A DNA stretch of 64,000 nucleotides, from the NCBI RefSeq assembly GCF_003058165.1, contig NZ_QBUC01000001.1:62001-126000 (forward strand), given 5' to 3'. Both the position numbers and the translations under genes were made by a program. The notes beneath the pieces were generated by a model that ran no database searches, was not told the DNA's origin, and was given only the letters and a program-made list of their open reading frames with translations. This DNA is from Paenisporosarcina sp. OV554 (lineage in GTDB: Bacteria > Bacillota > Bacilli > Bacillales_A > Planococcaceae). Positions 54,910 through 63,861 of this stretch are shown in pieces (positions within the stretch are counted from its first letter, which is position 1; the number at the start of each line of letters is the position of its first letter).

Positions 54910-56073
54910 ATGTATATATTAACTGCATTAAAAGATAACGAAGTAATGTTCACCATCACAAGAAATATGACAAGAGATCAGTTACTATTTTTGCGAAAAA
55001 CGAGCAAATTCACATGCCCTCAGTGCGAAACCCCACTTCGCTTGAAAATTGGCAAAGTCGTGATTCCCCATTTCGCTCATATTATATTAACTAATTGTTT
55101 AACCTCCTTTTCCGAAAGAGAATCCCCCACCCATTTAATTGGAAAACAACATCTCGCCGAATTTTTTACCAGAGTAGGATGTAAAGTGTCAGTTGAAGCC
55201 TATATACCAAAGATTTCTCAACGACCGGATTTATTGGTGAGAAATAAAAGAAAAACCTTTGCTATTGAATTTCAATGTAGTGTAATACCAACTGTCGATA
55301 TCGAAAAAAGAACTGCTGGATATTTACGAGTAAAAATACCTTCCATATGGTTACTTCGAACGCCCCCTAACATTCAATTGACCACGAAGGGTATCTCTCT
55401 CATAAAATTGACCAAGTTCATGCATGCTTTTATTAAAAATCTGCCTACTTCAGGAGCTACCATCATCACATATGATCCATCGACAGCGAAGTTTATTTAT
55501 TTTAGTCAATTAGTCCATATAAGTGGATCATCATTTTTAGCGAAGATACGAGCGTTGTCTATTGAACAACAAACGTTTCCATTTGCTCAAGTAAAAATGA
55601 TAAGTAAAGAAGAGAGAGTAGATTACTGGAAACTATTTATGAATAAACGAGCAAGATTTTTGCACAATCGGATTCGATCAAGCTCATTTGGCGTTAGGGA
55701 TCGTTTTTTAACCAACTGTTACGAAAACAAAGTTCGTCCAGAAAATTTACCTTTATGTATTGGTTTTCCGATACAGGATTCTCAGGTTATATTAGCGCAT
55801 TTGGCCGAATGGCAATTAGAACTTATTTGTACACTTAGGGAACATCATATGGATGTTCATGATATCACTGACAAATGGCTTGAATCATATATTCTTACAA
55901 AATGTAAAGTTACTGATAAAGTAACTGCTTTAACAGTTCTTACACGCTATTGTAAAGTCCTACAAATGCTTAACTATAATGTTTACACACCAATTTCAGA
56001 GATATTCATAAGTGAATCTATATTACTTGCACACTTTGAACAAGAAATAGTTGCAAAACGTTGTGAAAATTGA
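54910..56073 (+). CDS. coiA: Competence protein CoiA
   Basis: CoiA promotes recombination of transforming DNA. The 387-residue protein has an N-terminal zinc finger (Cys 36-Pro-Gln-Cys 39, with His in VVIPHFAH), a PD-(D/E)XK nuclease-like core with Asp 107 (RPDLLV) and Glu 120-Phe-Gln 122 (AIEFQC), and a helical C-terminus. The ATG at 54910 is only one base after AGGAGG, unusually close; the next codons offer no normal start in a good window, and the family tends to start at the residues LTAL, so the real start may be the ATA at 54916. It sits between mecA and pepF as in Bacillus. Confidence 0.88.
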   Translation: MYILTALKDNEVMFTITRNMTRDQLLFLRKTSKFTCPQCETPLRLKIGKVVIPHFAHIILTNCLTSFSERESPTHLIGKQHLAEFFTRVGCKVSVEAYIPKISQRPDLLVRNKRKTFAIEFQCSVIPTVDIEKRTAGYLRVKIPSIWLLRTPPNIQLTTKGISLIKLTKFMHAFIKNLPTSGATIITYDPSTAKFIYFSQLVHISGSSFLAKIRALSIEQQTFPFAQVKMISKEERVDYWKLFMNKRARFLHNRIRSSSFGVRDRFLTNCYENKVRPENLPLCIGFPIQDSQVILAHLAEWQLELICTLREHHMDVHDITDKWLESYILTKCKVTDKVTALTVLTRYCKVLQMLNYNVYTPISEIFISESILLAHFEQEIVAKRCEN

Positions 56074-56128
56074 GAAAATATAGTAGTTATTCGATTTTTC
56101 AATTAAATCGATTCAAGGGGGAAAACAA

Positions 56129-57946
56129 ATGGCAGCAGAAACAAAAAACAAAATTTTAACTCGTAGTGAAGTCCCAACGGAATTAACTTGGAAACTTGAA
56201 GATATTTTTTCAAGTGACGAAGCGTGGGAAAGTGAATACAAAGAAGTAAGTGAGCTAGCAGAAAAAGCAGATTCTTACAAAGGAACTTTTAAAAATGGAG
56301 CACAAGCATTATACGAAGCTTTAGCATATAAAGATGAAGTTTCAGAACGAATTTACCGCTTATATACGTATTCTCACATGCGCTATGATCAAGATACAAC
56401 AAACAGTCATTATCAAGCGATGGATAGTCGTATCAAGAATTTGCTTGTAAAAGTTTCAACTGGATTATCATTTATGACCCCTGAAATTCTAGCATTAGAT
56501 GAAGAGAAAGTATTGAGTTATATGAGTGAACATGAAGAATTAGGGTTATATAAACAAGTTCTTAAAGAAATTAACGAAATGCGTCCCCATGTATTACCTG
56601 CTGAACAAGAAGCATTGCTAGCTCAAGTTTCTGAAGTAACAAACGCATCATCTGAAACGTTCAGCATGTTAAATAATGCAGATTTAGAATTCCCTACAAT
56701 AAAAGATGAGAATGGCGACGAACAGGAATTAACACACGGTCGATATTCACGCTTTCTTGAAAATGAAGACCGCAGAGTACGAGAAGACGCATTCCATGCA
56801 ATGTACGCTACTTACGGGAAGTTCCGCAATACATTTGCCTCAACACTTGCTGGAAATGTTAAACGTGATAACGTAAATGCTCGTTTGCGCAACTACTCTT
56901 CAGCTCGCCATGCTGCTATGTCTGAAAATCAAATTCCTGAGCAGGTCTATGATAATTTAGTTGATACAGTGAACAAGAATTTGCACTTATTGCATCGTTA
57001 TGTATCTCTTCGTAAAAAAGTTTTAGGACTTGATGAGTTGCATATGTGGGATCTTTACACACCACTTGTAAAAGAGACGAAAATGGAAATTCCTTATGAA
57101 GAAGCGAAAGGCATCATGCTTAAGAGTTTTGCTCCACTTGGTGAAGAATATGTTTCGATTGCCACTAAAGGATTGGAAAATCGTTGGGTAGATGTTGTTG
57201 AAAATAAAGGCAAGCGTTCTGGTGCTTATTCTTCTGGTTCGTATGGGACAAACCCTTACGTATTGATGAACTGGCAAGATAATGTGAATAATTTATTCAC
57301 TCTAGCTCATGAGTTTGGCCATAGTTTACACAGCTATTATTCACGTGCAAGCCAACCATTTGTTTATGGTAACTACTCGATATTCGTTGCAGAAGTAGCT
57401 TCAACATGTAATGAAGCATTGTTAAATGAATATATGTTAAAAACTATTGACGATGAGCAAAAACGTATCTACTTATTAAACTATTGGTTAGAAGGATTCC
57501 GCGGTACTGTATTCCGTCAAACGATGTTTGCCGAATTTGAACATTTAATTCACAAAATGGATCAAGATGGGGAAGCTCTAACTGCAGATAAATTAACCGA
57601 AGTTTACTATGATTTGAATAAAAAATATTTTGGAAATGATCTAGTAGTAGATGAGGAAATTGGTCTTGAATGGGCTCGAATTCCACATTTCTATTACAAT
57701 TACTATGTGTACCAATATTCAACAGGTTATAGTGCTGCAGTGGCATTGAGTAATCAAATATTATCAGAAGGACAACCAGCTGTAGATCGATATATTAATA
57801 AATTCTTAAAAGCAGGTTGTTCGGATACACCGATTGAAGTACTGAAAAAAGCTGGAGTTGATATGACATCTGCAACTCCAATCGAAGAAGCATGTAAAGT
57901 ATTTGAAGAGAAGCTTAATGAGCTCGAAAAATTATTGTTGAAGTAA
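56129..57946 (+). CDS. pepF: Oligoendopeptidase F
   Basis: This cytoplasmic M3B zinc metallopeptidase degrades peptides of about 7-17 residues. The 605-residue protein has the zinc motif HEFGH at 394-398 and the third ligand Glu in the following helix (FVAEVASTCNEAL). The C-terminal motif region IPHFYYNYYVYQYSTGYSAA contacts substrate. Ribosome site CAAGGGGG precedes ATG 56129. It stands next to coiA and the roxS-spxH region, as in Bacillus and Staphylococcus. Length is normal. Confidence 0.95.
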   Translation: MAAETKNKILTRSEVPTELTWKLEDIFSSDEAWESEYKEVSELAEKADSYKGTFKNGAQALYEALAYKDEVSERIYRLYTYSHMRYDQDTTNSHYQAMDSRIKNLLVKVSTGLSFMTPEILALDEEKVLSYMSEHEELGLYKQVLKEINEMRPHVLPAEQEALLAQVSEVTNASSETFSMLNNADLEFPTIKDENGDEQELTHGRYSRFLENEDRRVREDAFHAMYATYGKFRNTFASTLAGNVKRDNVNARLRNYSSARHAAMSENQIPEQVYDNLVDTVNKNLHLLHRYVSLRKKVLGLDELHMWDLYTPLVKETKMEIPYEEAKGIMLKSFAPLGEEYVSIATKGLENRWVDVVENKGKRSGAYSSGSYGTNPYVLMNWQDNVNNLFTLAHEFGHSLHSYYSRASQPFVYGNYSIFVAEVASTCNEALLNEYMLKTIDDEQKRIYLLNYWLEGFRGTVFRQTMFAEFEHLIHKMDQDGEALTADKLTEVYYDLNKKYFGNDLVVDEEIGLEWARIPHFYYNYYVYQYSTGYSAAVALSNQILSEGQPAVDRYINKFLKAGCSDTPIEVLKKAGVDMTSATPIEEACKVFEEKLNELEKLLLK

Positions 57947-57951
57947 ATAAA

Positions 57952-57986
57952 TGACCTTTATCCTTAATGGATGAAGGTCTTTTTGT
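57952..57986 (+). terminator. Terminator after pepF
   Basis: GACCTTTATCC pairs with GGATGAAGGTC around TTAAT, with one mismatch, and is followed by TTTTT. Confidence 0.9.
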
Positions 57987-58028
57987 TATTTAAATATAAT
58001 GTTTAAGATTAGTACTTATTTTGCGAGC

Positions 58029-58131
58029 ATTACTGTAAACGCTTACTCTATGACGATTTTGTGAAAAGGATTGTGAAAGATTGATTTATCCGTTATGGCA
58101 TGATATCGTTTAGATGTGAAATAAATCACAT
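58029..58131 (+). promoter_or_regulatory. roxS control region: cre-like, ResD-like and Rex-like sites
   Basis: Reading towards the RNA: CTGTAAACGCTTACT (58033-58047) resembles a CcpA cre. TTTTGTGAA (58057-58065) and TTGTGAA (58071-58077), 12 bases apart, resemble ResD/SrrA boxes. A promoter TTGATT (58081-58086), 17 bases, TATCGT (58104-58109) follows. ATGTGA-AATAAA-TCACAT (58114-58131) is a perfect palindrome fitting the Rex site and overlaps the transcription start. Confidence 0.65.
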
Positions 58132-58225
58132 ACAAACACACACCCCTTTGTTTGAACGTGAACATTTCTCCCATCCCCTTTGTGAAAAAAACCGCCTCTC
58201 CAGAAATGGAGTAGGCGGTTTTTTA
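58118..58225 (+). ncRNA. roxS: Small regulatory RNA RoxS (RsaE)
   Basis: RoxS/RsaE is a trans-acting sRNA that represses TCA-cycle and other central-metabolism mRNAs when NO or NADH levels change. The predicted RNA of about 108 bases begins GAAATAAATCACATACAAAC. It contains the two C-rich antisense motifs CACCCCTTTGTTTGAA (58141-58156) and TTCTCCCATCCCCTTTGT (58166-58183), and ends in the hairpin CCGCCTCTCC-AGAAAT-GGAGTAGGCGG plus T run (58192-58225). The order and sequence of these blocks match staphylococcal RsaE and B. subtilis RoxS as I recall them, and the position beside yjbH/spxH is the same. Its terminator is shared with the convergent spxH gene. Confidence 0.93.
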
Positions 58226-58226
58226 T
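58187..58226. terminator. Bidirectional terminator for roxS and spxH
   Basis: AAAAAACCGCCT...CTCC and GGAG...AGGCGGTTTTTT pair with one bulged T. It overlaps the last codon of spxH. Confidence 0.93.
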
Positions 58227-59029
58227 TTATTATAAGTTTTAAGTCGCCATTGATTGGTGTCTCCCATTGGGATACGTTCCAATTGTTGCAACAATGTACG
58301 TTTCTTTAATTCGCGTTCTGCAGCATAATTAGTTACGCCATAAATCGAGGCAACTTCTTTAGTTGATAATGTTTGATAACGGAAAAACAGTTCATCAAGC
58401 GTGGGTGGCTCTTGACGACTCAATTCGATATTTAACATCTCAGCTAAAATCTTCTCATACACTTCGTACGAATAAATACCACAAACTTTTAGACCTTCAT
58501 CTTCAATACGTTCATTAAAAAACACCATACTTGGTGATTCAGTAACATCCATTTCATTACTGATATAGAGATCACATTGAAATGCACGTGTTGCTTCCTT
58601 AGACTGAATATCAGACTTGAATTCTTCAATATCCAAGTGTGCTTTTTCAGCAATTGACAATAAACTTGAATAGGTCGCTACATTTTTAGTATCTAAGAAT
58701 AACTGTTCTTGTAATTTTTGTAGATATCGTATGCCTGCTCTTTTTCCTTGAAGTTCTGCTGCTTTAATCGCAACTGAAGGAAGGGCTGGATGTGTAAAGT
58801 CGTCGTCATTTATATATTCATTTTTACAGAATGAATTAAGCGTAGAAAGTTTTGTGCTAAGGACAATCCGTAGCGTAAAATATTGTTCATATTCTACTTG
58901 TAACTTTCGCAAAATCGGTTGTAAATCAAAACTCAAGGAGCAAACTGGATCTATAAATGCGTATAGCTCAATTGGCTTTGTTGAACTCGTAGAAACTATC
59001 GCTTCGGGCGGAATCTGCAAGTTATTCAC
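58223..59029 (-). CDS. spxH: ClpXP adaptor protein SpxH (YjbH)
   Basis: SpxH delivers Spx to ClpXP for degradation. The 268-residue protein has a DsbA-like thioredoxin fold at the N-terminus (PIELYAFIDPVCSLSFDLQP) and a C-terminal helical part. The usual CXXC is CSLS here: Cys 30 is kept, the second position is Ser 33. The block AIKAAELQGKRAGIRYLQKLQ and EMDVTESPSMVFFNERIEDEGLKV are conserved. Start GTG 59029 overlaps the stop of the haemoglobin gene, with GAGGAGG before it. The target gene spx is 4.3 kb away. Confidence 0.92.
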   Translation of the reverse strand: MNNLQIPPEAIVSTSSTKPIELYAFIDPVCSLSFDLQPILRKLQVEYEQYFTLRIVLSTKLSTLNSFCKNEYINDDDFTHPALPSVAIKAAELQGKRAGIRYLQKLQEQLFLDTKNVATYSSLLSIAEKAHLDIEEFKSDIQSKEATRAFQCDLYISNEMDVTESPSMVFFNERIEDEGLKVCGIYSYEVYEKILAEMLNIELSRQEPPTLDELFFRYQTLSTKEVASIYGVTNYAAERELKKRTLLQQLERIPMGDTNQWRLKTYNK

Positions 59030-59424
59030 ACGATTTCCTCCTCTTGGTCTGGCCGGTTCGTCATATGATGAGCCGTTAATACAAGGCGATGATAGAAATC
59101 ATCGCGAATTTTACCCTCTAGTCCAACTTCATCCATTGCTAGAGCCATACACTCAAGCCAAGCTTGTGCTCTTTCTGGTGTAATCGGGAAGGGCATATGT
59201 CTTGCTCTTAACATTGGGTGTCCGTGTTCCTGTGAATATATATTTGGTCCGCCTAAATATTGAGTCAAAAATTGTTTTTGTTTACGAGCAGTTTCCGTCA
59301 AGTCTTCTGGAAATATAGGCTTAAGCTTTGGGTGTGCCGCTACTTTTTCGTAAAAGACATCAACAAGTTGCGACAATATATCCGGACCAATTTCCTCATA
59401 AGGAATTATAGGTTTTCGGTTCAT
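59026..59424 (-). CDS. yjbI: Truncated haemoglobin (group II)
   Basis: The 132-residue 2-over-2 globin has the N-terminal block YEEIGPDILSQLVDVFYEKVAAHPKLKPIFPED with the B10 Tyr. The proximal-histidine region is LRARHMPFPITPERAQAWLECM, which is characteristic of group II proteins. Such globins bind oxygen and NO; YjbI of B. subtilis has been linked to peroxide removal. ATG 59424 follows AAAGGAG; upstream in-frame codons are not family-like. It is co-translated with spxH, tying a haem protein to the Spx and RoxS redox circuit. Confidence 0.92.
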   Translation of the reverse strand: MNRKPIIPYEEIGPDILSQLVDVFYEKVAAHPKLKPIFPEDLTETARKQKQFLTQYLGGPNIYSQEHGHPMLRARHMPFPITPERAQAWLECMALAMDEVGLEGKIRDDFYHRLVLTAHHMTNRPDQEEEIV

Positions 59425-59583
59425 CTTTTGAACTCCTTTGCTTTCGCTGTATTCCCATTCTATCAACCTCACGGATTTTTCTCAAACAAATCGATTTTGG
59501 TAACGGTTGCATATTGTGTTAAGTGAATAAAATGTCTATTAATTATTAGTGGATAGCCAATGATAACTTCTTCTTACATGTTA

Positions 59584-60153
59584 TTATCTTTTTGCAGCTT
59601 TCATGAAACGCGCAATTTTTTTAAGTGTTTGACGCTTAGGAATCTGATGATATTTGAGCAGTTCATTAAAGCTTTGTTGACCACTTGTGATATCGGTGAC
59701 CTCATATTCAACCTCGTAATCTGTAATTCCTAAATAATCCGAACGATCTAAGACTAACAATCCACCTTGAAAGGATATTTCAGCCCGTTCAGTGCGAAGT
59801 GAACCGAATGCCAACAATAGCTCAGGTAGCTGCTGAAATTCACTGTAGTCTCGGGGTCTTATTAATTGGTTAGAAAGAATTTCGTCTCTTTCAATGGCTG
59901 AAATCAAGTGTGTTGTTTCCATCATCGTATGGACGTTGTCAGTAGGTGCTTTTAACGTTAATTCATTGCGTTCTCCAACGACTCGCAACCGGAAGCCCAT
60001 TAAAGAATCACGCAATTGATTATTTGTAGTATCAAAATAAGTATTGGTCTGTACATGAAAGTTTTGTTTTGAAATAGCAAAAGCTCTGCAGAGTGAATGA
60101 AACTCTTCTTCTTCTAATAGGTTTTTAAATTCTATTTCTTTTTGAATGGTCAT
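59584..60153 (-). CDS. yjbK: CYTH-domain phosphatase-like protein YjbK
   Basis: This is a triphosphate tunnel metalloenzyme of 189 residues. The signature EXEXK is EIEFK (6-10), and eight-strand barrel residues with alternating Arg, Lys and Glu follow (YFDTTNNQLRDSLMGFRLRV, ELTLK, DYEVEYEV). Likely substrates are inorganic triphosphate or nucleoside triphosphates. ATG 60153 is chosen because AAGGCGG lies before it; the frame extends 48 codons upstream without family similarity. It is divergent from yjbL, and this yjbK-yjbL-relQ-nadF-yjbO block is as in B. subtilis. Confidence 0.88.
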   Translation of the reverse strand: MTIQKEIEFKNLLEEEEFHSLCRAFAISKQNFHVQTNTYFDTTNNQLRDSLMGFRLRVVGERNELTLKAPTDNVHTMMETTHLISAIERDEILSNQLIRPRDYSEFQQLPELLLAFGSLRTERAEISFQGGLLVLDRSDYLGITDYEVEYEVTDITSGQQSFNELLKYHQIPKRQTLKKIARFMKAAKR

Positions 60154-60261
60154 AAGAATCACCGCCTTACTTCTTATTATCCTAAAAAAATTGCAAACTG
60201 CAACAAACGAGCAGCTGTGATAAAATATGAGGTAAGTAAAGTTTGAAAGGAAGAGCTTAAA

Positions 60262-60648
60262 TTGCGTAAAACTTATATTGTCGACAGCGGTGTTCAAAAT
60301 GGTTCCGACATTCGCTTTTTATTACAAGAGAACCCTCAAGAAAACGAAGTAAAAGCAGGTGGTCAGTTAATTACTGATTCTGATAACTATGCTTTTGTTT
60401 ATTTAATGGATGTTGTGGATGGGTATATATATGTACAGTTTCCAAAGACTGTTTGGCCATTACTTGCTGCTTCACTTGATGCAGACAAAGAACCAGTATT
60501 AACTTGGGGACAGACTGAATTTTCACTCGACAATTTTCGAGAAGAATTAAGTATGCTCATCTTTAATATTGAAGGAAATCACAATTATGGTGAAGAGTTT
60601 TCAAGTGCAGTTGAAGAAGCATTTAAAGAGCAACTGTCACTATCATAA
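60262..60648 (+). CDS. yjbL: UPF0738 family protein YjbL
   Basis: This 128-residue soluble acidic protein of unknown function matches the UPF0738 family by RKTYIVDSG, the middle block YVQFPKTVWPLLAASL, and length. Start TTG 60262 has AAAGGAAGAG upstream. It is 30 bases before relQ and probably part of the relQ-nadF-yjbO operon. No catalytic motif is apparent. Confidence 0.8.
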   Translation: MRKTYIVDSGVQNGSDIRFLLQENPQENEVKAGGQLITDSDNYAFVYLMDVVDGYIYVQFPKTVWPLLAASLDADKEPVLTWGQTEFSLDNFREELSMLIFNIEGNHNYGEEFSSAVEEAFKEQLSLS

Positions 60649-60678
60649 ATACGATAGCAGGGGTAAGGGGGACTCGTC

Positions 60679-61359
60679 ATGGGTCAGTGGGAACGATTTT
60701 TAGAGCCTTATAAACAAGCAGTTGATGAATTGAAAATTAAATTTAAAGGCATGAGAGCACAATACGAAATAGAAAATACAAACTCACCCATTGAGTTTGT
60801 GACCGGTCGAGTGAAACCTATTGCGAGTATTTATGATAAAACACTTGAAAAGGGTATCGCGTTTGAACCATCGACACGCTTGGCCCATGAATTACAAGAT
60901 ATTGCAGGTTTACGTATTATGTGCCAGTTTGTGGACGATATTGAAACGGTAGTCGAGTTATTACGTCAACGACACGATATTAGCGTTGTCGAAGTGCGTG
61001 ATTATATATCACATGAAAAACCGAGTGGGTATCGTTCGTATCATATGATCGTTGAATATCCAGTTCAAACCCTTCATGGCAAGATTCACATATTAGTCGA
61101 AATTCAAATTCGTACATTAGCCATGAATTTCTGGGCATCAATTGAACATTCCTTAAACTATAAATATAAGGGACTATTTCCCGAAGAAATAAAAAATCGT
61201 TTACAAAGTGCAGCTGAAGCCGCTTTCCGCTTAGATGAAGAAATGTCACTAATACGTGATGAAATTCAAGAAGCACAGAAATATTTTAGCGAAAATAAAG
61301 AGAGTGGAAATGTCAATTTCTCAACCAATTCCAATGAAAGTAGGTCGAACCATTCATGA
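60679..61359 (+). CDS. relQ: Small alarmone synthetase RelQ (SAS1)
   Basis: This GTP/GDP pyrophosphokinase makes (p)ppGpp without a hydrolase or regulatory domain. The 226-residue protein has the synthetase motifs [51 protein letters not shown] and [23 protein letters not shown], all with the expected ATP- and GTP-binding residues. The C-terminus is helical (tetramer interface). It starts 30 bases after yjbL with GGGGACTC and overlaps nadF by four bases (ATGA), a conserved coupling. Confidence 0.94.
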   Translation: MGQWERFLEPYKQAVDELKIKFKGMRAQYEIENTNSPIEFVTGRVKPIASIYDKTLEKGIAFEPSTRLAHELQDIAGLRIMCQFVDDIETVVELLRQRHDISVVEVRDYISHEKPSGYRSYHMIVEYPVQTLHGKIHILVEIQIRTLAMNFWASIEHSLNYKYKGLFPEEIKNRLQSAAEAAFRLDEEMSLIRDEIQEAQKYFSENKESGNVNFSTNSNESRSNHS

Positions 61360-62156
61360 AATTTGCTATCCAATCACGTAATGATGATCACTCGAATGAA
61401 CTAATGGATCGAGCGAAAACATATTTGTCGGATTTTGGATTGGTGTGGAATGAAGAGTCGCCTGATATCGTTATTTCGATTGGTGGAGATGGCACACTCC
61501 TACATGCCTTCCATCGATATCGGGAACAATTATCCACTGTAGCGTTTGTAGGAATCCACACAGGGCATTTAGGTTTTTATGCTGATTGGAAACCTGCTGA
61601 AATTGAAAAACTTGTAATTTCGATTGCTAAGAAGGAATTTGAAGTCATTCAATATCCGCTACTGGAGGCAACGATTAATTATCGTAATAACGATGAGCAA
61701 AGCGTCTACCTCGCTTTAAATGAAAGTACGATTAAATCCCCTGACGTGACCTTAGTGATGGATGTAGAGCTTAATGACAGCCATTTTGAACGGTTCCGTG
61801 GGGATGGACTGTGTATGTCAACGCCATCTGGGAGCACAGCTTACAATAAGGCACTCGGCGGGGCAGTCATACATCCTTCATTAGAGGCTATGCAATTAAC
61901 AGAAATGGCCTCTATTAATAATCGAGTTTTCCGAACAGTGGGAGCACCACTAATTTTGCCTGCTCACCATACCTGCGTATTAAAGCCAGTAAAAGCACCT
62001 GATTTTATGGTGACGATTGATCATTTACAATTGTTACATAAAGACGTTAAATCCATTCAATATCGTGTTGCAAAAGAAAAGGTACGATTCGCAAGGTTCC
62101 GCCCATTCCCATTTTGGAAACGCGTCCACGATTCGTTTATTGATAGCGATGTGTAA
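61356..62156 (+). CDS. nadF: NAD kinase
   Basis: NAD kinase makes NADP. The 266-residue protein has GGDGT at 43-47 ([13 protein letters not shown]), the NE motif in [10 protein letters not shown], and the substrate loop [13 protein letters not shown]. All residues needed are present. Translation is coupled to relQ by a four-base overlap and it overlaps yjbO by eight bases. Confidence 0.95.
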   Translation: MKFAIQSRNDDHSNELMDRAKTYLSDFGLVWNEESPDIVISIGGDGTLLHAFHRYREQLSTVAFVGIHTGHLGFYADWKPAEIEKLVISIAKKEFEVIQYPLLEATINYRNNDEQSVYLALNESTIKSPDVTLVMDVELNDSHFERFRGDGLCMSTPSGSTAYNKALGGAVIHPSLEAMQLTEMASINNRVFRTVGAPLILPAHHTCVLKPVKAPDFMVTIDHLQLLHKDVKSIQYRVAKEKVRFARFRPFPFWKRVHDSFIDSDV

Positions 62157-63021
62157 TCAATTTACACTTACTTTTAAAGCTACGGAACAAATATTACTCC
62201 GCGAAGCTTTAGCTTCGTGGGGAATATCAAAAAGATCCTTAACGTCGATTAAATTTGATGGAGGTACTTTACTTGTAAATGGACAAGTAAAAACGGTCAG
62301 ACATCCACTTGCAATAGGGGATGTAGTGACCGTTCTTTTTCCTTTAGAAGAAGTAAGTGAGGGATTGATTCGTCAAAAAGGGCCGCTCGACATTGTCTAT
62401 GAAGATGATGTACTATTCATTGTCAATAAACAACCTGGGCAAAGTACCATTCCTTCACGTGAACACCCGTCAGGAACATTAGCAAACTTTGTTGCGTATT
62501 ATTATGAGCAAATGTCTATTCCTTCAACAGTGCATATTTTGACTCGTCTGGACAAGGATACGTCAGGATTAGTGTGTTTAGTGAAAAATCGGCACATCCA
62601 TCACATCATGAGTCACAATCATGTGATGAATAAAACTTATGAAGCCATTGTCCATGGAAAAGTTAGCGATGATTGTCAGGAAATAATTGCGCCAATTGGT
62701 CGAAAAAGTAGTAGTATTATTGAGCGTGAGGTACGAGAAGATGGCCATTTTGCTCATACAGATGTCGACGTAATTCGACATCATGCTAATTTTTCTCACG
62801 TGAAGTGTCTGCTTCACACTGGAAGAACACATCAAATTCGCGTTCATTTAGCTCATATTGGTCATCCAATCGTTGGAGACGATTTATATGGAGGAAGCGT
62901 AGCTCAAATTTCTCGGCAGGCACTTCATTGTGCATCAGTGGACATCAAACATCCACTGACAGGAAAAATGCTGACTTTTACAAGCCCAATGCCAGAAGAT
63001 ATGAAGAATTTGCTTTCTTAA
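62149..63021 (+). CDS. yjbO: RluA/RluD-family pseudouridine synthase YjbO
   Basis: This enzyme isomerises uridine in RNA, probably 23S rRNA. The 290-residue protein has an S4-like N-terminus ([26 protein letters not shown]) and the catalytic motif RLDKDTSGL, in which Asp is the nucleophile. The usual preceding His is Thr here. The block [27 protein letters not shown] is typical. ATG 62149 overlaps the end of nadF; the longer frame from 62017 lies within nadF. No strong ribosome site is seen, so translation is probably coupled. It converges on prpE with a four-base overlap. Confidence 0.9.
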   Translation: MCNQFTLTFKATEQILLREALASWGISKRSLTSIKFDGGTLLVNGQVKTVRHPLAIGDVVTVLFPLEEVSEGLIRQKGPLDIVYEDDVLFIVNKQPGQSTIPSREHPSGTLANFVAYYYEQMSIPSTVHILTRLDKDTSGLVCLVKNRHIHHIMSHNHVMNKTYEAIVHGKVSDDCQEIIAPIGRKSSSIIEREVREDGHFAHTDVDVIRHHANFSHVKCLLHTGRTHQIRVHLAHIGHPIVGDDLYGGSVAQISRQALHCASVDIKHPLTGKMLTFTSPMPEDMKNLLS

Positions 63022-63760
63022 TCCGCAAATTTGTGAAACTTTTCTGACACGTAATGTTGAAGAGACGGTACAGACACTATTTCTAACTCAGGGTATAGCA
63101 ATGCAGATAATTTCCCTCCAAATACACAACCCGTGTCAATGTTAATCGTATTGTTTTTAAAGCGCGCTTCTTTTGTTGGTGTGTGTCCGTAAACAATCCA
63201 TGTAGAACCTTTATAATGCTTTGCCCAGTCTCTTCGAATAGGTCTACCATCTGGAAGACATTCGCCGGTAATATCACCGTACAACACAAAAGTGCTGATT
63301 TTTTTGTTAATAGGTTTACCAATCATATCTTGCCGAATACCTGCATGAGCAATGACAAGCTGATCATTGTCAAGAGATTGATACAATGGCAGAGCCTCAT
63401 AAAAAGATATAAACCTTTTCCTAAAATGTATTTTTTTGCCTTTAGGTAACTGGTTAAACTCTTCAACAGTTGTTTCCAAACCATGACTAACTTGCACGTT
63501 ACTTCCTTTTAAAAATCGATAAAGTTTATTACAGTGATTTCCCGGGCAATAATTTAGGTTCCTTGCATCTTGCATAGCGAATAACAACTCTAAGACTGCA
63601 AGTGATTGAGGTCCTCTATCAGTAGCATCACCCACAAATGCAAGCTGCGACCTTGTGGATGTACAAATACACCCTTATCCTGTTGATAGCCTAACTTTGA
63701 AATTAATGAGATTAGTTCTACATAGCAACCGTGTATATCACCAATAATGTCATACGACAA
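63018..63760 (-). pseudogene. prpE: Bis(5'-nucleosyl)-tetraphosphatase PrpE, frameshifted
   Basis: PrpE is a PPP-family phosphatase that acts on diadenosine tetraphosphate and has a role in spore germination. The start is TTG 63760 ([16 protein letters not shown]) after GAGAGGTG. The first frame runs through [11 protein letters not shown] and then loses similarity at 63641-63649. The other frame takes over with [14 protein letters not shown] and continues to the normal C-terminus at 63018. One base seems to be missing (CGCAGCTT where CGC-AAG-CTT would restore the frame). All metal motifs are intact in sequence: GDIHG, GDATDRG and PGNHCNK. It may be a recent mutation or a sequence error. Confidence 0.9.
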
Positions 63761-63786
63761 TTCATTCACCTCTCTAAAATAAAGTA

Positions 63787-63815
63787 TTGCGATATCATAA
63801 GTGTAACCATACAAT
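63787..63815 (+). promoter_or_regulatory. mgtE promoter
   Basis: TTGCGA (63787-63792), 17 bases and TACAAT (63810-63815) lie 46 bases before the start codon. The gap to prpE is about 100 bases, too short for an M-box magnesium riboswitch. Confidence 0.65.
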
Positions 63816-63861
63816 GTAAAAAGTAGAAATGAAAACATCTAAAAGAAAGGAGGGAGCATAC

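Noticed and set aside
58100-58309. Open frame of 69 codons across the pepF-spxH gap
   Set aside because: It runs through the roxS RNA, its terminator and into antisense of spxH, has no ribosome site, and the composition is explained by the sRNA.
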